From Phallusia mammillata (lineage: Eukaryota > Chordata > Ascidiacea > Phlebobranchia > Ascidiidae): DNA of 64,000 bases. The translations under genes were made by a program, and so were the position numbers. The notes under the pieces were generated by a model. It worked only from the letters and a program-made list of their open reading frames with translations, was not told where the DNA came from and searched no databases. The stretch is taken from positions 1-64,000 of the forward strand of contig QLIY01000651.1 of NCBI GenBank assembly GCA_003260075.1, written 5' to 3'. Below are positions 36,701 to 49,737 of this stretch, one piece after another (positions within the stretch are counted from its first letter, which is position 1; each line of letters opens with the position of its first letter).

Positions 36701-37551
36701 ACGATATAATGTTAAACTAAGTTTAGTGGCTTAAATGACAGAACTTATAAAATCCTTGCTTTTTAGGACAACACAACAGTTGAAGTGAGCGTGCCACCTG
36801 GAAATACATACTACTCAACTATTCAGCTGCCCAATAACGGATCAGTCGAGCTTGAATTTCATGTCACTCCCGGCAGTGGATCAGGGATCGTCTATATTTC
36901 CGGAACTATTCAAAATCCAAGCTCAGCTGTGCATGATTTCTCGGTTGTAATAACATCTGTAAGTTTTAATCAGATACATAGTTTAAAACACAGACAGTAC
37001 AATGACAATTTATGCACAAAACGTTTGCAGAAATAACAGATGTCTTGTTTGATGAAATATATGCTAGATTAAGTAGGTTTAACTCTTATATTTTACCACC
37101 AGGGAACAACTGCTGTTATCACAATCAATTCCGATGATTTAAACAGCAGGTTGATTTTGGCTGGGTTTTTCTCAAGATCACGCAGAGAAGTTGATGCTGA
37201 AGTTGGCAGCAAACCATTGTACGTCGCCTTGGCATCGACCAGCAACCAACCTCTTGAAGTCGGATTTCAATCCACTGGAAGTCCTGTCAGGGCTGTTGTA
37301 AGTGATTTGGTTAACGGCTTTTAGGCTAAACAATTGTACAAACTTAACTAAAACATTTTAAGGTTGCAACTGCATCTACGAACTCTCTCTTAAATGTAAC
37401 TGTGGCGAATAACAGCACTGAAACCACGACGAAGCTGACAACTTTGAGTGAAACATTATCAACTACAACATGTGCCGCCTCCCGAAGTATCTTGTACAAT
37501 CTTTATCTGTTATTTATCATGACGTTCACAACCTTGTTGGCATTTTGCTAA
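33704..37551 (+). CDS. V3: intact lysozyme-like plus vWA, probably GPI-anchored protein (565 aa)
   Basis: Ten exons: 33704-33759, 33864-34047, 35298-35425, 35636-35805, 35870-36115, 36175-36329, 36516-36698, 36767-36958, 37103-37297 and 37363-37551, a 1698-nt reading frame with consistent phases. Residues 1-19 are a signal peptide (MFQKVGLAFLLYNL). Exons 2-4 hold RIALVETNFG, GGIWQ, SALAARLYVQLL and WWNTYYNLTG, in the order of the ES, GLMQ and AYNxG motifs of lytic transglycosylases. Exons 5-7 are a vWA domain with a full MIDAS (DSSGS, Thr of GGTFTG, VVLTDG). Exon 8 is beta-rich with two NGS/NPS-type glycosylation spots. Exon 9 has a furin-type SRSRR. Exon 10 is a Thr-rich stalk ending in hydrophobic FIMTFTTLLAFC with no cytoplasmic tail. 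Joins around 34060-34146 and 36353-36363 duplicate exon 2 and exon 6 pieces but leave one clean set. Confidence 0.85.
34048..34236 (+). repeat. Extra partial copies of V3 exon 2
   Basis: After the true exon 2 there are two more copies of its 3' half (34061-34136 and 34147-34233), separated from it by the N at 34060 and from each other by the C run 34137-34146. They lack the exon start and differ by a few bases. They are assembly overlap copies, not alternative exons. Confidence 0.8.
36353..36430 (+). repeat. Placeholder and duplicated end of V3 exon 6
   Basis: A C run (36353-36363) is followed by a second copy of the exon 6 end and its donor site (QSSDDVIAPSEM). Exon 6 at 36175-36329 already has the family length of 155 nt. 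Confidence 0.85.
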
Positions 37552-37760
37552 ACAAAACTTATATATATAGAAATATATATATATAGCTATGAGCTGAACG
37601 TAGCGGGATCTTGTACATAATTAACATTTATAATAATGCTGAGGGGCATTAAAAAACGATACAATTTGATGAAAAATTCGTTCATTGTAGCGGTTCAAAG
37701 CCTGGTACAGGCTAAGCACACATTTAAGAAAAATTTTGATGTTCAGATCCGTAGACCATT

Positions 37761-37766
37761 AATAAA
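37761..37766 (+). terminator. Polyadenylation signal of V3
   Basis: AATAAA about 210 bases after the V3 stop, in sequence shared with the 3' flank of V2 and of the relic copy near 30.7 kb. Confidence 0.55.
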
Positions 37767-38816
37767 TTTTGCTTTGAAAGTAGGTTACTGGGGCATTGAT
37801 GTTCTCAGTTTCCATGTGGCAACTTTGACATTGAATAGGAATGTATTTGTTTTATCAGCAAAATTGATGTTTCTGTCTATTAGTTTTAAACGCACATTCT
37901 GTCGTATTTACCTATAGTACTGCTGTTATCTTTAAAACACTAATAAAGGCTTTGTAAATATAAATCGTTTGCTTTTGAGGTAAAGGTATAACAGTGGAAA
38001 CTGCGACATTTAAATGAAATGCGTTTTTTTCGTGTTAAATATTGTTATTGAGAACTATGTCGGGCGTCAGTGAGTAAGTTGCGACGTTTAATGCATGTAC
38101 CTGTACGTTATTGCCTGATGAACCTAATCTATCGCGTGATCATCTTAACTCTTGATGACGACACATACTAGTTTTAAAGCTTCTGCGCTGCGAATTTTGT
38201 GTGCCGGCGATTTTACATTAAGTATATAGTCAAACATATGTAAAGGTCCTTGGATGTAGGTGTAGGTATGACGTGTGTTCATAAAGTAAACCAGATAATC
38301 TCACTTGATGTGCGACACATTGGCTATGAAAAAAACGTCGTATTTCCATTGTTTCTGGATGTTTACCTGTACAACACATATCTGTGTGGCGTTTTGTACC
38401 CGGATGAACAGGTACCTCTGGTGGTATAAGTAGATGCCATGTTTCATGAGATAGGTTACATTTCGACGAAGCCGACCGACTACGAAACATTTCGGTTTGG
38501 GACACTTCTTGTGCTACTTCCTGTGCAAGTATGATATACAATGTATAATGCATTCCTGTGCCATCATGGTTTAAACGCATTTAACATGTTTAAGACGCCA
38601 CAAAATGACCTGTATTAAATCAGATGCATATGCCAATATTGTACAAATTCTACAAGTGGTACGATGGTCGAAACGATTTGGAAATCAATGCTTAAAAGTA
38701 TGTGCTAGCTAAAGCAGAGATAGTGCAGCTCATCAGAGATAATAGATTTGGGCTGTTCATCTGAATTAACAACAGCGAGTGAGAATCTCCGCCGGAAACA
38801 ACCTGTGTTGATACTA

Positions 38817-39363
38817 CAGTCAAACTTCGATATTATGCCACCCTTTGGGACCGAGAGAAAGTGGCATGGTAGCGAGGTTGGCATAATAGCGAGGGTTGTT
38901 TTTAAACATAGCCTTGTGACGTGACAATGTACTGTAATGCCACGTTGTGTTGTACCATTATAATTTATTAGTATAAAGTACAGTATACAGTATAATTTAT
39001 TACAAAAAAACGAATAGATCGTGCCTAGAACAAACAAGATCTGTTAGTTTTGCCGTGACACAAGCACAGAACGGCGTTTACATAACTCGCTGCAAAGCCG
39101 TGAAACCTCTTAACATGACCTTCTCAGATGCGGTATNGTTTGTTTATTCAACGATTTGTTTTTCGTGTTTTCTCTGTTTTATCATAAGCTCAAACCGAAA
39201 GTTGTCAGAAGGCCCAATTGTTTAATCCATAACCACACCGTTAGTACAGTACTGTACTCTCATGTGTCATAGTATCAAGGGTAATTTAGTTGGTGACGAT
39301 CAAAAATGGTATAGTAGCGAGGGTGGCATAATAGCAAGGTGGCATAGTATCGAAGTTTGACTG
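38817..39363. mobile_element. TA-flanked MITE with CAGTCAAACTTCGATA ends (pogo/Tigger-like)
   Basis: Left CAGTCAAACTTCGATA and right TATCGAAGTTTGACTG are perfect inverted repeats, flanked by TA on both sides. Subterminal repeats of GGCATAATAGCGAGG occur at both ends in inverted orientation. The 547-bp element has no recognisable transposase and is interrupted by the N at 39137. TA targets and a CAGT start point to the Tc1/mariner superfamily, pogo branch. Confidence 0.8.
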
Positions 39364-41043
39364 TATCCGATATTTTGTTCAGAAGAGAAATTTATACCAA
39401 TTGAATATCTAAAGGTTGGAATTGACTCATGAGCGTAATTGTCAAATTGTGTTTACAATGTGGTGAGTTTTAATTCAAAATCGCCCAACTTCGTAAAAAA
39501 TGAAGTAAAACATGACCCAACGGACGGAACGACAGATTTATTTTAAACATGTCACATTCAGGGGTTGCCAGCCTAAAAGACGTTAGGATGCAGCATGCAG
39601 CAACAAACCAACGTTGCTAAAATATATTTCTGTGGGCGCTCGCATCAAACAAATAAACCATGCTACAGTAAATTAACAAGTTGTTTAAATATTATGTTAA
39701 ATGTTTTGTTAAAAAGCGTAACTGAATATGTCACAGCCCAATACCCGATTGTTATATTAAACGACAAACAATACTAAATATATTTAGAATTTGGTAAAAC
39801 GTTCGTTATATGTTACATGGTTCTTAATTTGTAGGAAGTTTCAATAATTGGAATATACTGGTAGTTTAAACATCTACATCCTCAATTAAATTTTCGATAT
39901 TAACATGCGCACTATTAGAATATTAGGACCCTGGCAAATCATATTTTTTTCCGAAATAAGAATGAAAAGTTAAATCAAACTGAAAGCATTATGTTCGGTT
40001 TCAAACGAAAAAGACAAGGGTCGCCTATATCTTACTAACTTAGTAAGATGTTGACAATAGCTGATCACAGCATACAATGCTTCAGCTGTTGACAACCTGC
40101 AAATGGTTATTCATTTTGTGATCACGATTTGTGTAATTGTAACGCAACCGAGCTTTCAACTGAATTTAAAAATGCATTTCATGGAATTTCATGACCGTCG
40201 GACCAAGATAATGCTATTCTACCAAGAACTGTCAGACAAATTAAAAAATATGAAAAGATTGATTGCTGGCGAAGTAAATAGTCGAACTTTAGCTTTGGGA
40301 CGCCGAAAGTTCCTGACAATAGTTTTTGGCAAATTTAAAAATCTGATTAAACATTGCGGTTTTATACCAATATTCGCTTCGGGATTTTTCTGTGGTGCAA
40401 TTACAAGGTTAAACATAGTACGTGGCGTTATACGTGACTGTCTCTTTTTGTCTTTGGGGTAAGGCAGCTAAGTGTTCCGGTAACGTTTTGGCCTAAAATA
40501 GACTGAGACGCTTAAATCCATACACAAACATAAAACTGTGCGGGTTTTTACCCGAGCTCCGTAAAAGTGATAATTAGAAAAGCTGTCATTTAGATTTTTC
40601 CCGATCGTTGCGTGTGACTGGTATAAGCTAAGTTTAGGAAATGAAAAATGACTGGTTTTGTAAATTTCAACCAAAACCGGATTATAAAAGACAAGCTGCA
40701 GTCAAATTGTAGTCTTTGTTTATGCCACTGGGTTCGGGGCAAACTTTTAACAAAAATACCGGGGTGGTTTTCGGGGTTGTACTTTCGGTTTTGGGTTGAG
40801 TCCGGGCCCGTTCAGTTTCGCCCACAACTCTGAACTGGTGTGCCTTATCACAACTTATCATGGTACCTGTGTATGCCTTATCATGGTACCTGTGTATTTA
40901 TCGTTACTGGCACCAGGAAAGCAAACAGCAAATGTTTTCAGATTTTGTAAAGTTCCGCGAAGAACGTTCCCTTTGTTGAAAACGGGATTTCCAACCTATT
41001 CAATGAATTGATTTGTGTACATAGCTTGGATCATCACAGATAC

Positions 41044-41052
41044 TATATAAAA
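41044..41052 (+). promoter_or_regulatory. Possible TATA box of V4
   Basis: TATATAAAA lies about 85 bases before the V4 start codon. Between it and the ATG the sequence resembles the same region of V2 and V3 (GATTCC, then a GTTGGAGAAAG-like motif), which lack so clear a TATA. Confidence 0.4.
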
Positions 41053-41133
41053 CCGATTCCGTATCTCACCCTGACCATACAGATGTTGGAGAAAGTTTTC
41101 TTGTCCGTATGAAAGACTTTTTTTGTGACAAAA

Positions 41134-44100
41134 ATGTTTTTCAAAGTTGGAATGGCATTTATTCTATACAACTTGTTTAAAGTTACAAGGTAAAAGTGTA
41201 AGTTTCACAAAAAATTAAGCATAAAATGGGTAAAAACTAAAGTAATTTCAACGTCATTTAGGGCAAATTGAAAAAACAAACAAACTTATGACCACTTCTT
41301 ACAGAACACAGTCAGTTGATTTGACTTTGGTGCCTGATGCGAGTGGTGAAGATGTTGTAGATGCATCGATTGCAAAACTTGAAGCACTTAATGTGTTTCC
41401 AAATGACTTTGGATTGCTGAAACGTATTGCTTTAGTCGAAACGAATTTTGGAACGGATATTGCCAACGAATTGGGTGGCATTTGGCAAGTAAGTCTCATA
41501 ACACAATATGAACTATAGTGATGCTAAAGGCTAAAGAGAAAAAATACACAACCTTTTTTAGTATTCCGACTAAAAACGTTTTGGTGTTTCAGATCACATC
41601 GGATATTTCATCCCAATTGTCTGATCCCGCGGCTCTGCTTTCTTTGAGTCAATATTTCATACCAGCAAGCATAGCGTTCGGAACAAATATCACTGATTTG
41701 TCAGGCGACCCCGATTTTAGGTAAAAGTGGGTAGGATACGACGCACGACCATGGTCTAATTTACGGTTATATGCAGTGCTGGATTAACCATTAGGCAAAG
41801 TAGGCACGTGCCTACAGGCCAGTCAAGAATCCAGGCCACAAATCAGTAGAAATTTAGTCATGTTGTCAAAATAATTATTTTTTGTGTTGAAAGCCAGAAA
41901 GCGATCTACTCCGTAAGATTGACCCCCAACAACTAGTTAACGCGTTTTCAATCGCGAAAACGCGCAAAGTTGTCATTTAGTTAGGCATGTGACCAAGTTT
42001 TTGCACGGTACCCTGTGTTATAGTTGCAACAATGATCTTTGTGACAATAATTTGGCAACACTGATAATTCTAATTTTTTAGTTGGCAACCCTGATTTTCG
42101 GGCCACTTATAAAATGTGCCTACAGGCCAGCAGACCCTTAATCCAGCACTGNCAGCAGACCTTTAATCCGGCACTGGTTATATGTTTTAGAATCCCGCTT
42201 ACGTCAGCTTTGGCTGCTCGTCTTTATGTTCAACTGTTGGCTGGTACAAGTGTTCCTGGGCCACTTGACCAACAAGCAAACTGGTGGAATACCTATTACA
42301 ATCTCACAGGAAACGCACAGGATTTCCAGGAGCGAGTGATTGCACATGAAAACGCAACTGGTTAGTTTCGGAACACATGTTATCGTGTCTGTTATAATAT
42401 GTAATTTTATTTTTTGCTTGTAAATTTGTAAAGGTTGCATCGTTTCCAAACTTGACATTTGGTTGTTGGTTGATGGTTCGGGAAGTATTGGATCACACAA
42501 CTTTCAAACAACATTGCAGTTTGTCGCAAATCTTTCATCCGAGTTTTCCATTGCACCTGACGCCGTTCGCTTCGGTTTCTCAGTTTATTCAAGTCGTCAC
42601 TGCTTTATCAGTTACTTCAACCAGCACACAAACAACACTGCCTTTAAAAACGCGGTCCTTGCAACTACATATCCCGGAGGTTGGTTTATATTTGTGCAAA
42701 CTGACAACGATCATTTTGTAACCTTTATTGCAACACAGGAGGAACAAGAACTGGAAACGCCATAAACGAAGTTGTGCAAACTGGTTTTCATGAAATGTTC
42801 GGCCTTCGACCACTTTCTGCAGGTGTTCCTCGCGCTCTGGTTGTTCTTACTGATGGACAAAGCGGAGACGATGTATTATCTCCTTCTAAAACGGTATTCG
42901 TCAGTTTTGCAATACTCCAAAATGCTCCGATTTGTATATACGCAAAAATTCGACACTTAATTATTTTTACAAACTTGCAGGCGCGAGTTGCCGGTATAAC
43001 CGTCTTTGCTGTTGGCATTGGAAGCGGAATCAATCATAATGAATTAGAGGAGATTGCTGGAGTTCCAAGCCGAATATTTGAACTGGATGACTTCAGTCAA
43101 TTGATAACTGTGCTGAGAGGTGAACTGAGCAATGATGCTTGCACGGCATCTGCCGAAATCCCGGTACGATATAATGTTAAACTAAGTTTAGTGGCATATG
43201 AATTTCAGTACATCTAACTTAAAATCCTTACTTTTAAGGACAACACGACAGTTGAAGTGATCGTGCCACCTGAAAATACATACTACTCAAGTGTTCAGCT
43301 GCCAAATAACGGATCAGTTGAGCTTGAATTTCATGTCACTCCCGACAGTGGATCAGGGGTCGTCTACATTTCCGGAACTATTCAAAATCCAAGCTCAGCT
43401 GTGCATGATTTTTCGGCTGTAATAACACCTGTAAGTTCTAATTTAACAAAGCTGGTTTGGAAATATGACTTTTTGGGGAAAAACATGTTGTCATAATTAG
43501 ACAGGCCATTATTACAGTAAATAACAGCATGCTTTTGTTTGTATTAGAAATTTAGGTTCAAATGATTGCGCATTCATGTGCCGAAACGTTTGATAAAAAA
43601 TACATTAATATTTGGAGCAATACAACCTTGCTTAACGGTTTTAAATAATAAACTACTAATAAAAAACCTATGAAAACATAAACTAAGCCACAAAAAGTGC
43701 TTTATCATTCAATTAAATTTTTACAAATATATTGTTGTAACTTATGGCGATACACAAAATCAATACAGTTAGAACCTACATCTTATACCAACAGGGAACA
43801 ACTGTTATTACAATCAACTCTGATGATTTAAACAGCAGCTTGAATTTGGCTGGGTTTTTCTCAAGATCACGCAGAGCGGTTGATAATGAATCTGGCAGCA
43901 AACCATTGTACGTCGCCTTGTCATCGACCAGCGATCAACCTCTTCAAGTCGGCTTTCAATCTACTGGAAGTCCTGTCAGGGCTGCTGTAAGTGACTCTAT
44001 TATTATGCTAAAATAATAAACTGAATGGAAATTTATGGAAAATTATTAGGTTGTAACTGCATCTATGAACGCCTCGTCAAACGCAACTGAAACGATGAGC

Positions 44101-44298
44101 ATGGAAACCGTGACAATGAGCAATGAAAATGTGACGACCAGCACTGAAACTACGGCGATGAGCACTGAAGTTACGACAAATCTGGCAACAACTATGAGTG
44201 AAACATTGTCAACAACAACTAGTGCCGCCTCCCCATGCATGTTTTATCATCTTTATCTGTTGGTCGCTTTGACGATCACAACCCTGTTGTCGTTATAA
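41134..44298 (+). CDS. V4: intact lysozyme-like plus vWA, probably GPI-anchored protein (584 aa)
   Basis: Ten exons: 41134-41189, 41305-41488, 41593-41720, 42191-42360, 42434-42679, 42739-42893, 42981-43163, 43239-43430, 43795-43986 and 44050-44298. The frame is 1755 nt and all introns are GT/AG. Signal peptide MFFKVGMAFILYNLF; RIALVETNFG, GGIWQ and WWNTYYNLTG in exons 2-4; vWA MIDAS DGSGS, GGTRTG, VVLTDG in exons 5-6; furin-type SRSRR in exon 9. The exon 10 stalk is longer than in V3, with near-repeats such as MSMETVTMSNENVTT and TSTETTAMSTEVTT, then LLVALTITTLLSL at the very end. Intron 3 contains a MITE ending 14 bases before exon 4. This is the cleanest copy; no lesion is seen. Confidence 0.88.
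41774..42176. mobile_element. hAT-like MITE, CAGTGCCGGATTAACC family, copy 2, in V4 intron 3
   Basis: Ends CAGTGCTGGATTAACC and TTTAATCCGGCACTG, with a perfect 8-bp target duplication GTTATATG at 41766-41773 and 42177-42184. The single N at 42152 duplicates its right end. Homologous to 16456-16723. Confidence 0.9.
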
Positions 44299-44388
44299 GC
44301 AAAAGTTACGTAGCTATAGCTGAATGTAGTTGGAACCGACACGTACATGTATTGTACTTAAGGGTGACGAATAATTATCTTATTTTCT

Positions 44389-44491
<103 letters not shown>

Positions 44492-45192
44492 TTATCCCCA
44501 TTTGTATGGACAATTGTATAAATATTTTTTGCTATAACATCTAGATTGGTATTGTTTGGCTTCATGCCATAATGAAATATCGTTTAGTAAATGTACATAA
44601 CTTAGTACAACTTAGTGTATTTGATCTTACCACGCCAAACAACCTCGGTATAACGCGGACAATTACTAAATTTTGCAAGTCACCGTCGAATTCAATATGT
44701 TATTCCAAAACATTTTTCAGACATCAACAAAAAGTTGCGCATGAGGATATTTTTAACTTGGAAATTACCGGGGCATTGTTGTCAGTTTCCATGTCGCAAC
44801 TTTGACATTGAACAAAACATGTTTTTGTTTTATCAGTAAACATGAGGTTTTGTCCAATAGTTTCGAAACTGAATTCAATTCAAATATCGTATTTACACAC
44901 GGTTTTGAGTTAAAACCCAGTAAAGGTTGCATAAATATTGTTTGCTTTAGTTTGCTTCGATGTTACCGAAGAGGCCGGAACTACGACATCCAACACAAAC
45001 GTGATTTCTTTTGTGAATAAACAAAGTTATGATGAGTCAGTCTTCGCAAAATACATGGCACATAAGTGATGGACATTGCTTAATACCTATGATAAATCAC
45101 AATTTGTTTTTTACTTTTGGTGCTGCCCCAAGACGACACAAAAAAACAAGCAACATCAGTTAGCAGGTACCCTCTATTTGCGTTTTACATAG

Positions 45193-45289
<97 letters not shown>
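45193..45289. other. Poly-C gap placeholder (97 bases)
   Basis: A long run without duplicated flanks, the last C-type placeholder in the window. Later ones are G. Confidence 0.85.
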
Positions 45290-45290
<1 letters not shown>

Positions 45291-46024
45291 TAGAATAATG
45301 AGACTATTGCGCATTAAAATCGGATACTCGCGCATTTGCAACATTAAATTTCAAATATATGTATGTATGGCCTACAATTCCTCTTTGTGGATGAGCTGTT
45401 TCAATGAACTATAAATTGCCATTTGAAACATATAAAATTATAAAAATGACTAAAAATTCTTTTTGCATTTGGTACTTTGTTTAATGATTGTTGTTTTTAC
45501 CAAAATCTGTGTCACAATGTATGTAGTTTGAGTTGTGATAATTGTTCAAAGCAATTTAGAAACGGTTAAAGCGGACGTAATAGTAAACTGAAATTCCTGA
45601 ATTATTTGTATTTCCACTCTCTTCACACAAAAAAGGTCACTGATAGACTTGTATTAAATATTATGTTATAAACTGGAATATCCGTTCTGTACTTTTCAAC
45701 AGTAAAACTGCGCAGCTTTACTATAGTTAATTTTTTGTAATTTACGATGCCAGTTTCGGTCCAATTTTTGTCAGCTTTGTGGCAGTGATGAATATAGCCT
45801 ATTATTATCGATCCGTCACTTGCTGTTACAGCGAGAATTTACTTGTATGTGCTTTATTTTCCTGTTTCAAGTTTACGGCAGTCATCTGACTTCATTGACT
45901 GTGATGTAACAAAGCATCTGCAGTTATTGGTGGAGAAATCGCAAACGTAACAATGCGTGTGATGTCATTACTGGTGCAATCTTGTGCAGACTGCTGACCA
46001 CGTTTTCCAGTTTCTTTCGGGTTT

Positions 46025-46273
46025 GACTAAAAGCCTAACTGCCTGACTGGGCTGACTGGCCTGACTTCGGCGGCAGTGTTTCACAATATATTTTCGGACT
46101 GATTTTAACCCTGACCCCAACCCTAACCAACACCCAATTCTCAATCACCCAAGTCAGGCCTTCTGTGTTTCAGTCAGGCCTTTCCCAATCGCCGACAATC
46201 GGAAATATATTTTGTGAAACACTTCCGTCGGAGTCAGGCCAGTCAGCCCAGTCAGACAGTCAAGCTTTTAGTC
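46025..46273. repeat. Foldback inverted repeat (arms about 75 bp)
   Basis: Arms 46025-46100 and 46200-46273 are imperfect reverse complements, starting GACTAAAAGC and ending GCTTTTAGTC, and rich in GCCTGACT-type units. GTTTCTTTC occurs at 46010-46018 and 46274-46282 and may be a target duplication, though it is low in complexity and offset by six bases on the left. Confidence 0.65.
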
Positions 46274-48029
46274 GTTTCTTTCTGTGTTGTGAGCAGCCTG
46301 TTTAGCATTCTTAGTTCGTAGTGGTTGAACATAATTAGTTTTGAAATATTTATGTGCTAACATTGCAGTTTATTATGTGCAGCTATAACAACATGAATGC
46401 TAAAGTTGATTGTAAAAGTGCTGAAACGTCCGTTAAAGTGCCTGTAGTTTAAACCTGGACTCCCAATAAGTTGATACGTAATTAGGTTATGTAATTGTAT
46501 TAAATGTCATGCACAGATTTGTGTAAATCACGGCCGCTACACTTGTCAATATATTTCCAAAATTCCAACCACCATTGTAACTAAATAAATCAGACAACAA
46601 AAACATTAATGAGACAAAATATCGTTGAGATTATCAAAATTTGAATTTGTGGGAAAATATGCTGAACAACTTACATCAGACAAATTTTAATAAATACCCA
46701 TAACGCAAATGTCACTGGCGTCACTCCAGTCTCATAGCTAATTTGATAACTGTACTTTTTGCGCCACCTATCGGCATTCACAGACTTTGTCTGGAGTATG
46801 TTCTTATGTTAGTTGTGTAAATTTGGGTATTCCAGAAATAAAGCCAAAACGTTTTCTTTCGTCCTATATGGCTATAACTACCTTAGGTTTTTAAATTCGG
46901 AAACCCCAAAAACGAGCTTATATAGTTAAAGTTCTATGTTTGAACTTAAGACCCGTAAAAGATTTTACAAATATAGCGTATAATTAAATACTGGTTTATT
47001 GCAGTCAACATTTGGTAAAGCCACAAACATGGTATATTGTCGATCAAATGTTTCATCGGAAACTAATAAATTTTGTCTTCGTACAGGGTTTTTTAATAAC
47101 AAAGCTTTAATGACAACACATGATTTAACGTGGTGTACTTGGAACTAATAAAAGTAGTGTAAACGTTACCATTTAATCGTTTAAATTAAACGAAATTGCA
47201 AAACACAATTTGGTTGTCATAAATAAGATATGTAAAAACTTGGCATGGTCGTGTTTCGGCTTGTCGATTTAAAAAAAATGGTCTCGTTACCATTTGATAA
47301 TTCCATATCCAACCGAAATTTAATTATTGTCGATTAAATTTACTTTGAAAAATTGTAAAAAGCGAAACTTTACTTTTGTCGCACCGCAGTATTGTTTACA
47401 ATTTAATTTTTTATTATCCTTGTTCTTTTTGTAATTAAAATTAATGTAAAATGTATGTTTGAGAAAAGGTTTTAAGTAATACTGTGACACACTTTGATCG
47501 ACATATTCTGCATTCGTAAATAAAATAATACACATATTCTCAAATCCGTGAATATTTTGACACACTGTTAATACTCATATGCATTATATTTCGTAAATGC
47601 ATGCCAGTAGAACTAGCTTTACAACTCCTTTCTAAAACCGAAAGTAAGCAAATAAGTTGTGCATGTTTTAAACCCGAGGTATAATTAGCCTAATCGCTAT
47701 TTCTGACGACTTTGCTTTCCATTATTATTATTGTTTCACGGTTTGCCTGCCTTGCATACAAGTGAGAGTTCGGACACCTTACTTCTTAACTTGTTCTGTT
47801 GTAATTTTATATCAAGCCACACGCAGTTAAAACACGTGGTGTTTTCAACAACTCAATAATAGAATGAATGTCCCGTATGTAAACAGCATCACACCACATA
47901 TCGGCACAATCAGCTATGTGACGTAACAACGGTATGACGTACAACGAAGGGAAAAAGGCAGAACATTACTGTAAGGCAGAACATTACATCACTGACACCG
48001 TTGAATATGTGACAATTGTGTTTGCCTAT

Positions 48030-48365
48030 GGGGTGGCCAAACTTTTTTACCAGAGGGCCAAATTTGCAACTGTCTTGCCACTGGAGGGCCGGATTAAAAG
48101 AGATTTACGTAAAATTTGTCGTAACTGGTTGCCATCTTTATTAAAATATATATTATTGTAGTAGAATAACAATAAATAACACCATCTTGTTTACACTTGT
48201 ATTAAATAAAAGGTTTATATATCAATGAGATAAAAACTGTCCACAATTTTGAAGAAGCCTTTTAAAGTCTGGAGTAAAAAAAAAGCAGGCAAGGTGTTTG
48301 GCGGGCCGGATGAAACAGGACTGGGGGCCGGATGCGGCCCGCGGGCCGTAGTTTGGCCACCACTG
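48030..48365. mobile_element. hAT-like MITE, GGTGGCCAAACT family
   Basis: Left GGGTGGCCAAACTTTTT and right TAGTTTGGCCACCACTG are inverted. The interior is GC-rich with GGGCCGG repeats, common in this element type. The left terminus is slightly degraded. CCTAT flanks both sides, but a full 8-bp duplication is not clear. Confidence 0.65.
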
Positions 48366-49044
48366 GGCCCTATGGTATCCCAGAAAGACGAAAATATTTG
48401 TGTACCTTTGGTGTTACGCAATCGGTGGAAGTTAGACGAGACGCAAGACATAATCTTGTTTTGACAAGCCCAATGATTTTACTGCTTCTGACATTTTAGC
48501 CAAACTTAATTTAGTTTTATGATTTTGAAAAGTTCCGCGAACAAAAGATTGATCTCCATTAAACTTTGTTGCCACACTTAGATCAAACAACGTTTATTTG
48601 CTTCGTTACTGAAAAAAAGATTTTAATACTCCCTGTTCATAGAAGAGGAAACGCAGCAACAGTTAACTGGGCTATATTTTAACTTTCCCGTTGGCAAAAG
48701 TTTAGATTTGTGTCTCCTATCGGTGCAATAAAATCCACGTTGTGCCCCGAATAACTCGGTATTTTCCTAATTTAACATTTTTTTGCGTCAGCACAGTTGT
48801 GTAAAGTTACGTGTGTTGTCGCTACATTTAAAATTGTTACGCCATTGCCAAACATTGTGCTGTATTTCGCCATCGTTGTATTTTTAGTCCGCGACATCTA
48901 TCGTCAGTTGTCACTTTTTGACATCTTGTACCGTTGCATTTTATCATCATCTTTCTAGCCATGTACAGTATTTGCATGCGTTGTGTTAAGTAACAGACAA
49001 TACCAAACCAAGAGTTGGTGTGGTTTCAAACGAAGTGTGCAAAT

Positions 49045-49517
49045 CAGTGGTTCTTAACCTTTTTGTATTCACGGACCCCTTTTATGAATTTTGTAAGTCT
49101 GTGGACACCCAACGCAATTTACTATACGTCTTTTTATGTTTCACGCTTCTTGCATTATACCCTGTCATGCTTTTGAAGCATTTAAATCCGCCTTCACAGT
49201 CCTTTAAAATCAATGACGTTTCTGCACAAATCACTTGTCCTATAAAGTCTATTGACAATGTGTGTTATGATGTCACAATAGCGAAAACAATTACAAAAAT
49301 TATATGTTCTTGGCCCAATTAAGGTGCGATGAACAGCGTGCACTCGTATGCAGGGTTGTAAAAACGGTTAAGAAACCTAAAAATATTCTTCTGTTGGTTA
49401 ATGATACTTAACATNAAATATTCTTCTGTTGGTTAATGATACTTAACATATTTCCCTCCCCTGAAACCATCTCATGGACCCCTTCGGGGTCCCCGAACCC
49501 CAGGTAAAGAACCACTG
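49045..49517. mobile_element. hAT-like MITE, CAGTGGTTCTTAACC family
   Basis: Left CAGTGGTTCTTAACCTTTTT and right AGGTAAAGAACCACTG are inverted, with a perfect 8-bp target duplication GTGCAAAT at 49037-49044 and 49518-49525. The N at 49415 separates two identical copies of a 34-base stretch, so the true element is slightly shorter. Confidence 0.88.
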
Positions 49518-49737
49518 GTGCAAATAGAACATAGTAACAAGGGCATCTAATTGTTTGCTGTTTACTTTAATTCACACAGGATAATGCATTTCCTGCTACC
49601 AAGCTACGCCTAATAGTATATGTCATGTCCCCCACATTACCTTTAACATTAAGTTTCAAACCGACCATAAATTAATGTAAAAACGCATATTCACTTCTCG
49701 TTTTTAGCCCATTTCCCAGCCCACAAGGAGTATTAAA

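Noticed and set aside
38230..38580. 116-codon minus-strand frame downstream of V3
   Set aside because: No recognisable domain, splice context or homologue elsewhere in the array.
40103..40462. 119-codon plus-strand frame
   Set aside because: It has no domain, and part of it is homologous to non-coding sequence upstream of V3 near 32560-32680, so it is a chance frame in a promoter-proximal repeat.
46110..46140. Telomere-like CCCTAACC repeats
   Set aside because: Only two or three degenerate units in the loop of a foldback; not an interstitial telomere tract.
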